Origin: Acheta domesticus
Taxonomy: Eukaryota > Arthropoda > Insecta > Orthoptera > Gryllidae
Assembly (NCBI GenBank): GCA_031308135.1
Contig: JAHLJT010009419.1
Location: 66,585,723 to 66,649,722 of the forward strand
Length of the DNA: 64,000 nucleotides
Reading direction: 5' to 3'
Every line of letters begins with the position of its first letter. The first letter of the stretch is position 1. Made by a program: the position numbers and the translations under genes. The notes beneath the pieces are model-generated. The model ran no database searches. It was given only the letters and a program-made list of their open reading frames with translations, and was not told the origin of the DNA. This document shows positions 22,848-34,036 of this stretch, in pieces.

Positions 22848-25846
22848 CTGCGAGGTCAAAGGGCACATGATCAGTTGGGCCAGAAAGAGATCACAATGAA
22901 TTTCCGTTCATCTATTATTATGAGAGAATGTAATAAAAGAGCTTTTACTGTATTCCTGCAACTCACATCTACCTGTAAAGCTTCGTCGGCATCAAAGCAT
23001 AACAATCACCAGTTGTTTTTGTTTTGGATTTTACCCGGAACAAAGAGTAATGTGACGCTCCGTCACCTGTTGCAGGCGGATCAAATGAGAAATCTAGTGG
23101 TGCGCCAGTCAAAACAGGCACTGCTAAGACAGTTTACAAACCTTGCCATCTTAAAACGGAAATGATCTGCTATAGCTAGCGTGCATGCAGTTGTAAAAAA
23201 ATAAATCTATAAACATGTCCAAAAAGAAAGTAATTATAAAATTAGTGCTACCGAAAATCTCTGGTAGAACAGTACGGATGAAGGCAATAAAAACCATCAA
23301 AGTGGTTTTCATTTGGTTTAATAATGCCCTATTACAAACAATCAACCATTAAAGTATTCAATGTTTTTTGTATCAACGCTTTAAAACTTATTGTTCTTCA
23401 CAAGTTTTTCAAGCTTGTTAAAAATACCATCCTTTCAATGAGGAATCCTTTCAACCTAAAAAATCGATTTTTTTGTTTTTCTCATATTTACATTGATTGA
23501 CAGGAGTTATTGCTTGTTATTTTCATCAAAAAATTTGCATTTTATTTGCCAGGCTTGTATGCATTGTTACAAATACAAGGAAATGTGAAAAATGTTCAAA
23601 CCCCGGAGTCCTCGCTAAACATTCATATTGATTCCAAAACTGTAACAGATTGGATGGATTTGGTAGGCAAGTATACGTTATTGTGTTGGAATGATACTAG
23701 TGGACTGCAGCAAAAATGCTGTTGCACAAAACCACAATAAATGTTTTTCTCAAAAACTTCTAAAGGACAAGGAATAAGAAACTCTCGTATAAGACTTCAG
23801 TGAATGAAATATTTTAACAAAAACAATTCTTCACGAATACTATAATAAAATTGTATAGTGTATATGGATACAGATTGCAACAGATCTCACCAACAAATTA
23901 AAAAGAGTTGCTCTTCTATAACGAAACATGATAATAGCAAATATTTAAGGTGAGCAATCTCTTCCTTGGAGCCTTGGTGTTACCTAATGACAACTTTCTC
24001 GTAAGCAGTAACGAGCTAAATATGATAATTCAGTTGGCAAGCGCAGTACGAATTAGGGCGTAATAACAGCATGAAATATTTCAGACAAAATAGAAACTGT
24101 TAGGATGTGTTTGGGTGTTTCCCAATTTTCACAGTGTCTAACTGAAACATAGAAACCTTCCATATTGCGGGAGGTTGCAATCTTCCATTTCAATTTGTGC
24201 AGGCATTGGAAATTAGTTATACAAAAGTACAGATCCTCAAAGTATAGGGTAATAATGAATAAAGGTATTTTATTTTTCTTTTCGTTCAAATTTTTAATTA
24301 TTTTAGTTAAATGTGAGTGAAGAATATCTGAGAGATTGGGGTTCACCCGCTTCATGGATGACTTTATTTTTGGAAATTTAAGAATACTGATCTGTTCAAC
24401 ATAATATGATGGCTAGAAGTATTACACAAGACTTTGTCTTCCCATTGAATATTTTTGTTATATTCTTGATTGGTGACACCGTCACTTTTTAGAGATGCAT
24501 GCTACTTTCATATCCAAACCGCACACAGGCTATTAGATAATTAATCTTTTAACATAACTAAAGAAATACGTTGCATTGCATTTTGATAATCAAAGAAACT
24601 ATAGCGCTTTGGTCACACAATCCTTAATTTTCGAAAACAATCTACCGTCGTCTCATACGTGCAACGAGCATTCCCCGTGTTCCATTACTTTTGCCGTTTC
24701 TTTTACAATTCCTAAACACCACGTGTATTTCTTACGTCAGTATACTTGCTGATGAGGTGTGAGGTTTCATCGACTTGTTTCACTATCGGGAAACATGTAC
24801 GTAAAACGAACCTAAATGTCTCTCGTATCACCCTGTCTATTCGTTTGCTTAGTTTCCTGCAAGCCCTCTAAACTGAATTACGATAGGCTGGTTATTATTC
24901 CCTTTACGCAAATTCATTTTCCTTTCTCGCCCTTACTCCGTAAGAAGAGAAAGTATTTCGTGCGCCGAAAAATGGCGAATTTTCGGCAGAAATCTCTAAA
25001 TGCCGGACCTTGGTATAGAAAAAGTGGATAAATATTGTTCCTATATTTACTTAATGAATTCCTCTAATACATTGTGTAGTCAGAACCCATTTTTTGTGGG
25101 TTCTTGATACCAAAAAGTCCATTGACTGCTAAACCCCAGACTGTCCGTCTGCCCGTCCGTGCGGCTACTCCCAAAATTTAATAGAAGATTTTTTCCACAA
25201 AATTGGCATTCCTCACTTAATTAAAAAGAAACAACTAGGCCCTTTATGTTTGAAACCGATATTTTATTTTGAGGGTACTTTTCTTGAAGCGTAGATATTT
25301 TTTTAAATATTTTCTCAAAAGGACTCCAAATTTTGACTCAAAATTTTCTCAGAAAAGAGAGAATAATGCAGGTTTTTTCTGGCAATTTTAAGTGGCAAAT
25401 TATTTAAAGTTTTGGAAATAGAGTTCGTCGAAAATGGGGTCTGTGTTATATATTTTAAAGTATAACAAATCTACTCGAGGAAAATAATTAGTGACAAATT
25501 TTGTCACTAAAGGATTTTAAGACACTAGTTGTTTTAAAATTGATTATACTCGTGTTTCACGCAGAATTGCGCAAAACTATTTATACGTCATAAAAAGGAA
25601 ATAATTCATTCACATCACATGGCAGAAATTTCGAAAAGCATTAATAACAATTCTATCTTGTTTTTTCTCGCAAATTGCTTAACAAATTTCCATAATAAAT
25701 TATTAAAACTTATTTTAGGTTACATAATTTCTTTTATATAACTTGAACGCTCTGTGTACCATTTAGCGAACGTACGCAGCGAATTTTTGTTCACTCTCGC
25801 GTGATTGCTTTGCAATGGAAGATGCGCCAGAAGCATTAACACTCAC
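22848..25846 (-). other. Intron of the ankyrin gene (2,999 bp)
   Basis: It is bounded by the donor GAG|GTGAGT (25846 on the minus strand) and the acceptor ctcgcag (22848). Both flanking exons are in phase 0. The interior is AT-rich and holds an R-family copy at 24900-25460. No other exon was seen. Confidence 0.75.
24900..25460 (+). repeat. R-family repeat inside the ankyrin intron
   Basis: Landmarks in family order: 'cctttctcgcccttactc', 'ggcgaattttcggcagaa', 'gtagtcagaaccc', 'gtccgtctgcccgtccg', 'gaaaccgatattttattttg' and 'gtacttttcttgaagc'. It lies antisense to the host gene. Confidence 0.7.
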
Positions 25847-26852
25847 CTCCTCGGGAGCCGCCTGCGCGATGGCCCACACTTGCGCGCCGCCGGCCGCCGC
25901 CGCCAGCGCGCGCGCCACCTCCCCCGCGTCGCACAGCGCGCCGCCCCGCAGCATGGCCTCCAGCGTCGCCAGCGCCCCCGGCCCCGCCCCCCGCGCCGCC
26001 AGCACCAGCGGCGACACGCCGTCGCGGCCGCGCGCCGCGGGCGACGCCCCTCGCCCAGCCAGGAACGCCGCCCGCGCCCAGCGCCCCGCCCGCGCCGCCG
26101 CCAGCAGCGCCGTGTCGCCCGCCGCGTCCGCCCACTCCGCCCACTCCACCGCCGGCCCCTGCTCCAGCAGCCACTCGAAGGCGTCGGTGGTGTTGGCGCG
26201 GGCGGCGAGGGCGAGCGCGGTGGCGCCGCGGGCGTCGCGGGCGCCGAGCGGCGCGCCCGCCTCCACCAGCCGCCGCGCGCTCTCCAGCTGGCCGTGTGCG
26301 GCGGCCGCGTGCAGCGGCGTGCGGAGCAGCGCGCCGCGCGTGCGGCCGTCGGCGCCCCAGAGGAGCAGCGCCCTCGCGTGCCGCCACGTGCAGCGCCGTG
26401 TCGCCGCGCGCGTCGCGCTCTTCCAGGCGTGCGCCGCGGCGCAGCAGCGCCCCCAGGGCGCCCTCGTCGTCGCGCGCCGCGGCCGCGTGCAGGGAGCGGG
26501 CGCCGTCCTGGTGCTCGTGGCCGGGGCGCGTCTCCTCTTGGGAGGAGCCCTGGGGCGGGGTGGCCGCCTGGATGGCCGGCGCTGGGGGGCTGGTGAAGCA
26601 GCGGCGCGGGGACAGCGACAGGGGAGTGGGCGAATGCGTTCTCTGGGAGCCCTGCAGCGCCTGTAATTGGGCCTGCAGTGCCTCCACGAGGGTGCGGATC
26701 TGGTCCAGACTCAAGTCCTGTGTTCCTACCCGATCCGTAAGGCTGTGTCTTGTTTCCGTAATTTTCATTGGTCCTGAACCCTCGGTGGTAATACACGTAA
26801 GTAGACGAAGGAACACTGACACCAGCAGTATTCTAGATGCGTACGGATGCAT
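25847..26852 (-). CDS. Ankyrin-repeat protein, exon A (signal peptide, coil, ankyrin repeats; frame break)
   Basis: Start chosen at ATG 26852. It follows a good acceptor (tgattttgctag, ending 26864) and opens with a hydrophobic leader, MHPYASRILLVSVFLRLLTC, that looks like a signal peptide. Residues about 45-65 form a short amphipathic helix (LDQIRTLVEALQAQLQALQ). A Ser/Pro-rich linker follows, then ankyrin repeats from about residue 120 (SLHAAAARDDEGALGALLRRG, GDTALHVAARE). At about 26366-26378 the frame shifts and roughly half a dozen residues of one repeat are missing; repeats resume in another frame (TPLHAAAAHGQLESARRLV) and run to APEE at the GAG|GTGAGT donor. The break may be an assembly error in very GC-rich DNA, a polymorphism or a real lesion. 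With exon B the protein would be about 780 residues with some 14-16 repeats. An N-terminal anchor rather than a cleaved signal is also possible. Confidence 0.75.
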
Positions 26853-26863
26853 GATGGAATATT

Positions 26864-27661
26864 CTAGCAAAATCATACAAAAAAAACTACTTACAATTGT
26901 GTTAGAGGATGTGGAACAATTATGTAACACATGTATCCTTCAAGATCAATCTTTTTGTCGCTAGTCAACGAAAACATTGAACTTCAAATGCAGCAAAAAG
27001 AAAAAAAACTAAAATCTAAGATATACCCAATTTACAGATGATTAAACTAGTCTATGTGGTTATAATGCACCAATACTTATACTACACAGTTAAAGCTGAG
27101 AGACTTGCCTTCTATCGTTTTATGTTGTGAATCTTCAAATAAGTAGGCAATGACTGAATGAACTTCTGTTCTGTGACGGTACGTACTGCGAGAGAATAGG
27201 ACCTCATTCTTTTATATACACGCTATCACAGTGAACTTTGATTTGCTGGAAAGTAGGGGTCAAGAATATCTTCATGTCTGTCGATTCATCATTTTTTCTA
27301 TTAATTTTATTTTACATTTACAGACAGTACAACGTTCAGCCGTGAGGCTCTTTGGTTGATTGGCCGAGAAACTTTGTATCAGAAAAGGGTGAAGGGGGTA
27401 TCTTCTTGTTACCTCCCTGATAGTGATTTCATGTCTTATACCTACAACCAGGGTTATTGCGTGGGAATTTTGTTAGAGAGCAATGACAGAATTAAAAAGG
27501 AAATACGATGGGAGAGACAGGTAATTGCTAGAAATGTTCTTGCCTTATCTAATGTCGGAGAGATATTGAAGGAAAATGTGAAATTGATGTCTGTTTCTTA
27601 GGCGGGAGAGTGGGGGCTGATCGGTTCCTAATTCATAAGTGACTGCTCCTTGTACATGACT
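26864..27661. other. 5' flank of the ankyrin gene
   Basis: AT-rich. A 5' UTR exon must lie upstream if the acceptor at 26864 is used, but it cannot be located by eye. The frame at 27356-27601 has no recognisable motif. Confidence 0.35.
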
Positions 27662-28920
27662 TAAATTATTGGAAAAATATATGTGCCAGTTTTGTAATAA
27701 AGGAAGTAATTGGTTTTATTGAAAGATCGTTGTGAAGGGTCTTATTGCTGATAAACCAGGGGGCATTTACAAAATTCTTAAAATTTTGTTTTGGAAGATT
27801 TGTAACTTCGTATTTAATGTGGTTGGGGCAGCTGAAATCCAAACAGGGCATGCGTAGGTTAATATTGGCCGAAGAATAGATTTGTAGATGGTTAAAGTGG
27901 AATGAAAAATGAGTTACGGTTGAGAATGGGACGTAAAATAGCTAACCTTTTATTGGCTTCAATTACTTTGGATGAGACGTGACTGTGCCAATTTAGTCTT
28001 GTGTCCATCAGAACGCCGAGATAACGAATAGATGAGTTCAGAGGAGACCAAGGAATGATAGAAGAGTCCAGAGATAAGGGGCGAGGATAGACAGAATACC
28101 TTAAAGTAAATACTTTGGCGATTGATTTTTTGGGTTAATTTTGATTTTCCATAAGTTTTACTAATTTTCTATGTTTTTAGGTGACATTGAATTACACGAC
28201 ATGCTGTGTTTAAGTTTCGGTTTGCATAAAAGAGTAAAGTATCATTTGCAAAGAGAACTATATTAATTGTATTACTAGTAGGAATATCTGTGACATACAA
28301 GTTAAATAAGAAAGGAGATAACGGGGATCCTTGTGGAAGACCAGCAATAACAGCCCGAGGGGAAGAAATGAAAGAGTAAGACGTACAGAGCAAGTGCGAT
28401 TCAATAGGAAACTTGATAAAATGTTATAGATATATAATGGTATTCCAATTTTCCTTAATTGAATTGAATTTCCCAATTTCCCAATTGAATTTTAATCCAT
28501 CATGCCACACTCGATCAAACACCTGGGCGACGTCTAAGAAAACTGCAAGGAGGTGAAAATGATTGAAATGAAAAATGAATTTGTTCTGTTAATCTTAATA
28601 ACTTATTATTTGTAAAGTGGTTTCCTCTGAAGCCAAATTGGAAAGAAGGAAGCACATTAGTACCGAGAATTAATTTTTTTAGTCGTCTTAATACACACCT
28701 GGGCGACGTCTAAGAAAACTGCAAGGAGGTGAAAATGATTGAAATGAAAAATGAATTTGTTCTGTTAATCTTAATAACTTATTATTTGTAAAGTGGTTTC
28801 CTCTGAAGCCAAATTGGAAAGAAGGAAGCACATTAGTACCGAGAATTAATTTTTTTAGTCGTCTTAATACAGGTTTTTCGAATATTTTTGACAAAATTGG
28901 AATTAAACTGATTTGGCTCG
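27662..28920 (-). pseudogene. Decayed jockey-type LINE reverse transcriptase
   Basis: Minus-strand fragments line up with a jockey-clade RT in the correct order. First comes a fingers segment with SKIFEKPVLRRL and FQFGFRGNH (about 28894-28690), then DRVWHDGLKF, then the palm with GLPQGSPLSPFLFNLYVTDIP and the catalytic box FAND where FADD is expected (28393-28230). Next is RYLGVLMDTRLNWHSH (about 28030), and last a thumb/C-terminal part with TYACPVWISAAP, KILRIFVNAPWFISN and LHNDL (27850-27666). Frames change and stops intervene. A 176-bp tandem duplication splits the fingers region. ORF1 and the endonuclease are absent. Confidence 0.85.
28519..28873. repeat. Near-perfect 176-bp tandem duplication
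   Basis: The block starting 'acacctgggcgacgtctaag' at 28519 repeats at 28695 with a constant offset of 176 bases to the end, where the second copy carries one extra 'gtc'. Near-identity implies the duplication is much younger than the decayed RT it sits in, or that it is an assembly artefact. Confidence 0.95.
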
Positions 28921-28954
28921 AATCGAAGCTGTGAGATTTTGAAAATGATTCTAT

Positions 28955-29970
28955 AAAATTTGGTGGTACTTTACATGAAGCTTCCCGGACATTTTAAAAA
29001 TTTTCTTAGAAACAGCTACAAATTTTTCTAACAAAATTGGCATTTAGGACGAGGTTTTTGTGTTCTTTAATATTCTAAAATTAATATTTCCATTCTACCA
29101 TTAGTAAACAGAAAAATTAAGAAAATGTAAAAAAATGTACTTTGCGTGGCGACAGATGGCAGCTGGCACGAGTATGTGGCAATAGCTAGCCCAGACGCAA
29201 GGAAATAGAAAACTAATACGGGAAAGTCTGTGCCATTCTGTATTTACTTACTTTCACTAATTACTTTCCCGTATACGTACGTATATACGGAGTAATATAC
29301 ATAGTACAGGGAAAGTTATGTAATGCTGCGCGAAAAAACGGGGAATTTTCGGCGGAAAAAAAATCATTGCCGCGCGCTGATAACGGAAAAGTGCACAACC
29401 CCAACCAAAATTTTAAAGAAAATATTTGGAGCCGTTTTTGAAAAAATCTTGTTTTTCTATTTTTTAAATTGCACATATTGCACGCAATATTGCGCCAAAA
29501 CTACAAAAAAATTTCAAAAAATGTACATGGCTTCATGTAAATGCTAAATGTACATTTTCAAAAAAGTGTACAGAGAAAGAACTCGCTACGAATAACAAAT
29601 TTTAGTTGAAGGAAAAATCTCTATTTGCAATTTAGTAGTTGGAGGAAGACGGCGAATAAAATTCAAACTTCTGAAATTTTCAAAAATTCAGAGTTAACCG
29701 TGAAAATCAGACATATGTCACCTTAATAAGTGTATTGTACTCTTTTCTTTCAAGAAATTTAAAGAAAAAAATTGGATTCAGAAAATTGGATTGAGAAAAG
29801 TTTGAAAATGTCCGCGGACTTTTGTTAAAAATTCAAAAACAAGATTTTTTCAAAATCGGCTTATTATAAAGCGTACTCTATGAGATGATATAAACAACAT
29901 TTTGCTCTATTCTTTTGTTTCTGCAAAAATTGCAAAAATAGAATTATTTTGACTTGTCTCTCACAATGTT
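28955..29970 (+). repeat. R-family repeats, one right end abutting a second left end
   Basis: 28955-29264 carries right-half blocks ('gtactttacatgaagcttcccgg', 'gacagatggcagctggca', 'actaatacgggaaagtctgtgccattctgta'). At 29264 a new unit starts at the palindromic sequence around CGTATACGTACGTATATACG with 'gggaaagttatgtaatgctgcgcg'. It continues through the block shared with 41190-41350 ('ctctatttgcaatttagtagttggaggaagacg', quoted here only as a landmark region at 29620-29650). Confidence 0.65.
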
Positions 29971-29976
29971 AATATA

Positions 29977-29977
<1 letters not shown>

Positions 29978-30026
<49 letters not shown>

Positions 30027-30043
30027 TCAGATATATATCTATT

Positions 30044-30091
<48 letters not shown>

Positions 30092-30109
30092 TCTCAGATA
30101 TATATCTAT

Positions 30110-30143
<34 letters not shown>
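29978..30143. repeat. (TA)n repeat with embedded higher-order unit
   Basis: Three long TA runs are separated by two copies of TCTCAGATATATATCTATTGA and end in 'atatctgaga', the complement of the spacer start. The whole block can fold on itself. Confidence 0.9.
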
Positions 30144-30145
<2 letters not shown>

Positions 30146-31927
30146 GAGAAAATATAAAGTGAGAAAACACGTTTCTCATTGTCTTCATAACAGATTACCC
30201 TAGGAGACTGATTTTTGGGGAATCTACTTGGGGACACTTAAGATTTATTTATGTGTACATATTTCTTTAGGTGCTCTTATTGAACATACCCTTTGTAGAT
30301 ACACTTTGTAGTGTTGTATATTTTTTACCTAAATCAATGTTTTTAATTTAATATAATTTAAATTAGGATTTTACCAAATTATTTAATTTGCGTTTTACAG
30401 CAATTTATTTCACATCTTTCTAAGAATTTGAGTAATTTCCTGGTATTCTATGAGGAAGCGGTGTGTTAAATTATTTCATTTATCATCATGATTCTCAGTT
30501 TCTCAGAATATATGCGCCTTAGCGAGTGCAAAACATTTGCCACGGGGCAATGGTCACATTGAACTTGTGCCACTAGGAAAATGTGAAATATTTTTACGCT
30601 GAAACTCCCAAACAAATCGTAATTGAGGAAAGGTTACATTGTTACGCACTGAGTTTTCATTATCACGAAAGGAGATAAACGAATCATGAGCTCGTTAGCG
30701 AGGGTCTAGTGAGGGCACAAGGAGAGGTGCAGTTGGGTTATCGTCCATGACCCAATCTTCAAAAGGGGAAGAATCTCGAACAGTCGGAGTTCGAAACTTT
30801 TCCTGGTTGGGGGCGGTACCCCACTGACAGAGAGACTTGGAGGAAGAAAAATACAGGGAGTTTGCCGAAATGTGACCAGAACTACTTTCTCTACCGACCT
30901 TTGCTACATACATTGAAAAAAAATTAGGTTAGAGATTGTGGTGATTAAATGCACAAGAGTATGTGACCGTGCAATCCACAACCATGCTGTGGAATTGCGA
31001 GCATAACGCAATCCAAGTAAGAGCCTACATAATTACGGGATTTTATTATGCCGTGGACATAATTATGGAATCGTGTTGTGCCGTGGACAACTTGAAAACT
31101 AGAAATATACAGACTAACATACTCTGAAAAGGAAAATATAATTAAAGCATTCTGTCAAAAACCTCTCTCAGTATCATTACGAACATTAAAAAAGCCAGAG
31201 ATTTTAATAATAAAATATGTGAGCATGAATCATGAATATGCGAATGTAAAAGTGTTAAAAACTGTTTTACTGATATTTTATGTTTTCAACAGAAAACGTG
31301 TTGAATTTCACGGTTTACTCATATTTAAATAATATTTACAAGACTATCAAGACACATAATAAGGACTCGTACACTCATATAGCACGTGAGGAACAGTTAA
31401 AAATATTTGGAAAATCTGAGAGAATAGAATTTTATTTAAATAGCCAGAACAAGATTTGTTGAGTAATGCAACAGCGAAATAAGGAAAAATAGGAAAATTC
31501 TATTACACTTCATTCCAGTTGTATGCTTTTTCGGGACACAAGGGCTTTTTCGGGACACACATTTTGTGGCTATGAGAATAGGGGGTCATCAAATACAGAA
31601 AAGTTCATTGAATATATAATTGAAATAATGAGATATTACACACTCACAAGAATGATATGGAAAATTCCAACGTTTCATGCAGGCTCGCCAGAAAATCAGA
31701 ACGATTGGATTTCAGGTGTGAGTATGGTAATGTCCCGTGGAATTTAAAATGAAATTTATAAAGTCTCTTTTGTCTCATCCACACTAGATGAGACAAAACT
31801 ACACCTGATGTAAGCACTAAAAAAATAAATAAACTGTCAATTGTTTTTCGTTACGTATCCATAAACTATCTGTCCGTCTGTTCGCCCGTCGGTCTGTCCG
31901 GCGTCTGAGAACAACTCTCGCGCCTAA
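30144..31927. other. Unassigned AT-rich sequence
   Basis: A 16-base block GGGCGGTACCCCACTG near 30810 resembles a SINE-A internal block, but its surroundings do not. Frames at 30695-30913, 31280-31462 and 31523-31747 have no recognisable motif. Confidence 0.35.
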
Positions 31928-32163
31928 ACATTTACTTCGTTTTTTTCTTGGCGCACGGAGGGGTGTTAATAAAATGGAATATCTCACGGTATTTCGCGTA
32001 GCTCTCGGTTGTGCCGCTAGAAGTCGCATGATCGCGACTGTATCGAGCAGTGCTGACAATCATGTGATTCCTGGTGGCACAACGGAGAACGATGCGAAAT
32101 AGCATGAGATATTCCATTTTGATGACCCCCCCCCCGTGCGCCAAGAAAGAAAAACCGAAGTAT
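31928..32163. mobile_element. Palindromic MITE, copy 2 (related to 11140-11372)
   Basis: Extensive inverted repeat: 'cttggcgcacggagggg' at about 31948 pairs with 'ccccgtgcgccaag' at about 32132, and ATGGAATATCTCACGG pairs with the right arm near 32105-32120. The core ('gttgtgccgctagaagtcgcatgatc') is the same as in the 11.1 kb element. Non-coding. It is fused directly to an R-family copy on its right. Confidence 0.7.
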
Positions 32164-32164
32164 A

Positions 32165-32655
32165 AGTACGATTTTTCCAAAATGGACTTTCCCCGGTCAA
32201 TCTGGTTCCCCGGTGGAATTTTGAAAATCTCCGAGGGGCTTCATGTAAAGTACACCCAAATTTTGAAGAAAGTTTTTCAATATCGCGGCTCCTTGAATAT
32301 AACTAGATCGACCGGGGAATATCCATTTTAGAAGAAATCGTACTAATGGTTTCGGCGCTAGTTGTGTTCACAGACACCGGAGAGACGGAGAGATGGAGAG
32401 ACGGAAGGACGGACGTTTTGTTTCAATCGGCTTTTTGGTATCAAGGACCCACTAAAGGGGTTCTGGCTACACTACGTGTTAGGAGATTTTTTTCTTAATT
32501 TAGCCACTGGATTTTCCACTTTATCGTTCTGAGAGCCCGATAATAACTTTTTTCTGCCCAAAACTTTTTTTGCAGTTTTTTCGCGCAGTTCTACATAAGT
32601 TTTTCCAAACTACATATATATTACTCCTTATATACGTACGTTAATGGGAAAGTAA
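32165..32655 (-). repeat. R-family repeat, reverse orientation
   Basis: Reading the complement gives the family order: the 'tgggaaagt' end near 32645, the 'gtagccagaacccc' block, the 'gtccgtcc' block near 32405, and 'gtactttacatgaagcccctcgg' near 32240. Confidence 0.65.
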
Positions 32656-33800
32656 AAAGGGATGCTTTATACCACGCTGATTGGGGAGAACTGAGGATGG
32701 ATTAATCACTTCGAAATATGTATGCGTGATCTGCATTTAATGTAAATATATTTTAATAGTAATAACTTCTACTTTACCCATGCGAGTTCATCATAACGCA
32801 ACACGTATTTGAAATTGAGAGGTAAATTATTTTTAGAAATTTTGATTGACTTTATTGATATTTTGACCTACTAATTACGAGAGCAATTTTTCTACTTTCT
32901 AATGGCTATCGCATTGAATTAAAAAAGTAAATACTTTAATGATTGTTTACTTTGTAACTTATAATATGCTATTCTTTCAGTTATTTCTCACTTAAAAATA
33001 TCCATAATACGTTGCAGTCATCGAGAATGGAAATAATATTTAAAATTAGGTTACCAAATTGAATGCAACCCAGGTACAATTTCAGAGGCAGCTTTTATCA
33101 ATGTCTACAATCCTTTCTAATACAGTTCTAATATTACATGCGAAAGGTGGGAACTAAATAGTAGGATATAACTCGGGAACTTGGTATCCATTACGAACGA
33201 GAGGCGAAAGTTGAAATGAAATACTATTTCTTGAACGCAGATTATTGTTTATTTTTTCAGAAGATATTGATTTCTCCTTGGTGTCAAGTCTTTCTGAAGC
33301 TCAGAAAGAACGCCAACTGCCAGCATTTATCCAAATGTGATGTGGACTCGGGGTATCAACTGTAAAAGAACAACTCTCATTATATGGTTATATCACCTGT
33401 GTCTCTTGCAACTTCAATGTACTTTACTTGCTTCAAAACGTGACAGATTTTTTTATTTATGTGAAAAAGCAACTAGCGGTCAGAAGAAACTTGTTAAAAA
33501 AAGATTTTAATGGTTTAAAATTGGACAGAGAATGTGTTTAATCCTTCTATATAAATTAGAGTTAAAAGTTTGAAACAAGGGAAAACTATTTTGCAGAAAA
33601 GTAGTTAAAAGAAAATGTTTCTAGAATTCAAAAGTTGTAAAATCACATCTAAAAAAAGATAAATATCAGTGGATAACCGGTAATTATGTAATGCATTTTC
33701 GTGCACTTTGATTAGTCAAATTAAAAACAAATTATGAAGTAATGCAATATAAGAGAGATAGCTATTAAGGGGTATTCAATGATTACAGCTGTGGTAAAGT
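32656..33800. other. Unassigned AT-rich sequence
   Basis: No gene, repeat end or RNA signal recognised. Confidence 0.4.
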
Positions 33801-34036
33801 GATCTATGTATTGGGTGAATATACGGAGCGGGTGGGTCTATGGAGCGGGTGGGTCTATGAAGTGGGTGAGTCTATGGAGTGGGTGAGTCTATGGAGTGGG
33901 TGAGTCTATGGAGTGGGTGAGTCTATGGAGTGGGTGAGTCTATGGAGTGGATGGGTCTATGGAGTGGGTGGCCTATGAAGTGGGCGGGTCTATGGAGCAG
34001 GTAGGTCTATGGAGTTGGTGGGTTTATGGAGTGGAG
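33801..34036 (+). repeat. 17-bp minisatellite, about 12-13 units
   Basis: Tandem variants of GTCTATGGAGTGGGTGA. It lies immediately 3' of the Ala/Gln-rich exon (on that gene's strand), and the exon's reading frame enters it before stopping at 33990. Confidence 0.95.

Noticed and set aside
25805..26964. Plus-strand Arg/Ala-rich frames opposite ankyrin exon A
   Set aside because: Antisense shadows of a GC-rich exon; no independent motif.
30695..30913. 72-residue minus-strand frame and a SINE-A-like 16-mer
   Set aside because: Only one short block matches SINE-A and the frame has no recognisable motif; too weak to annotate.
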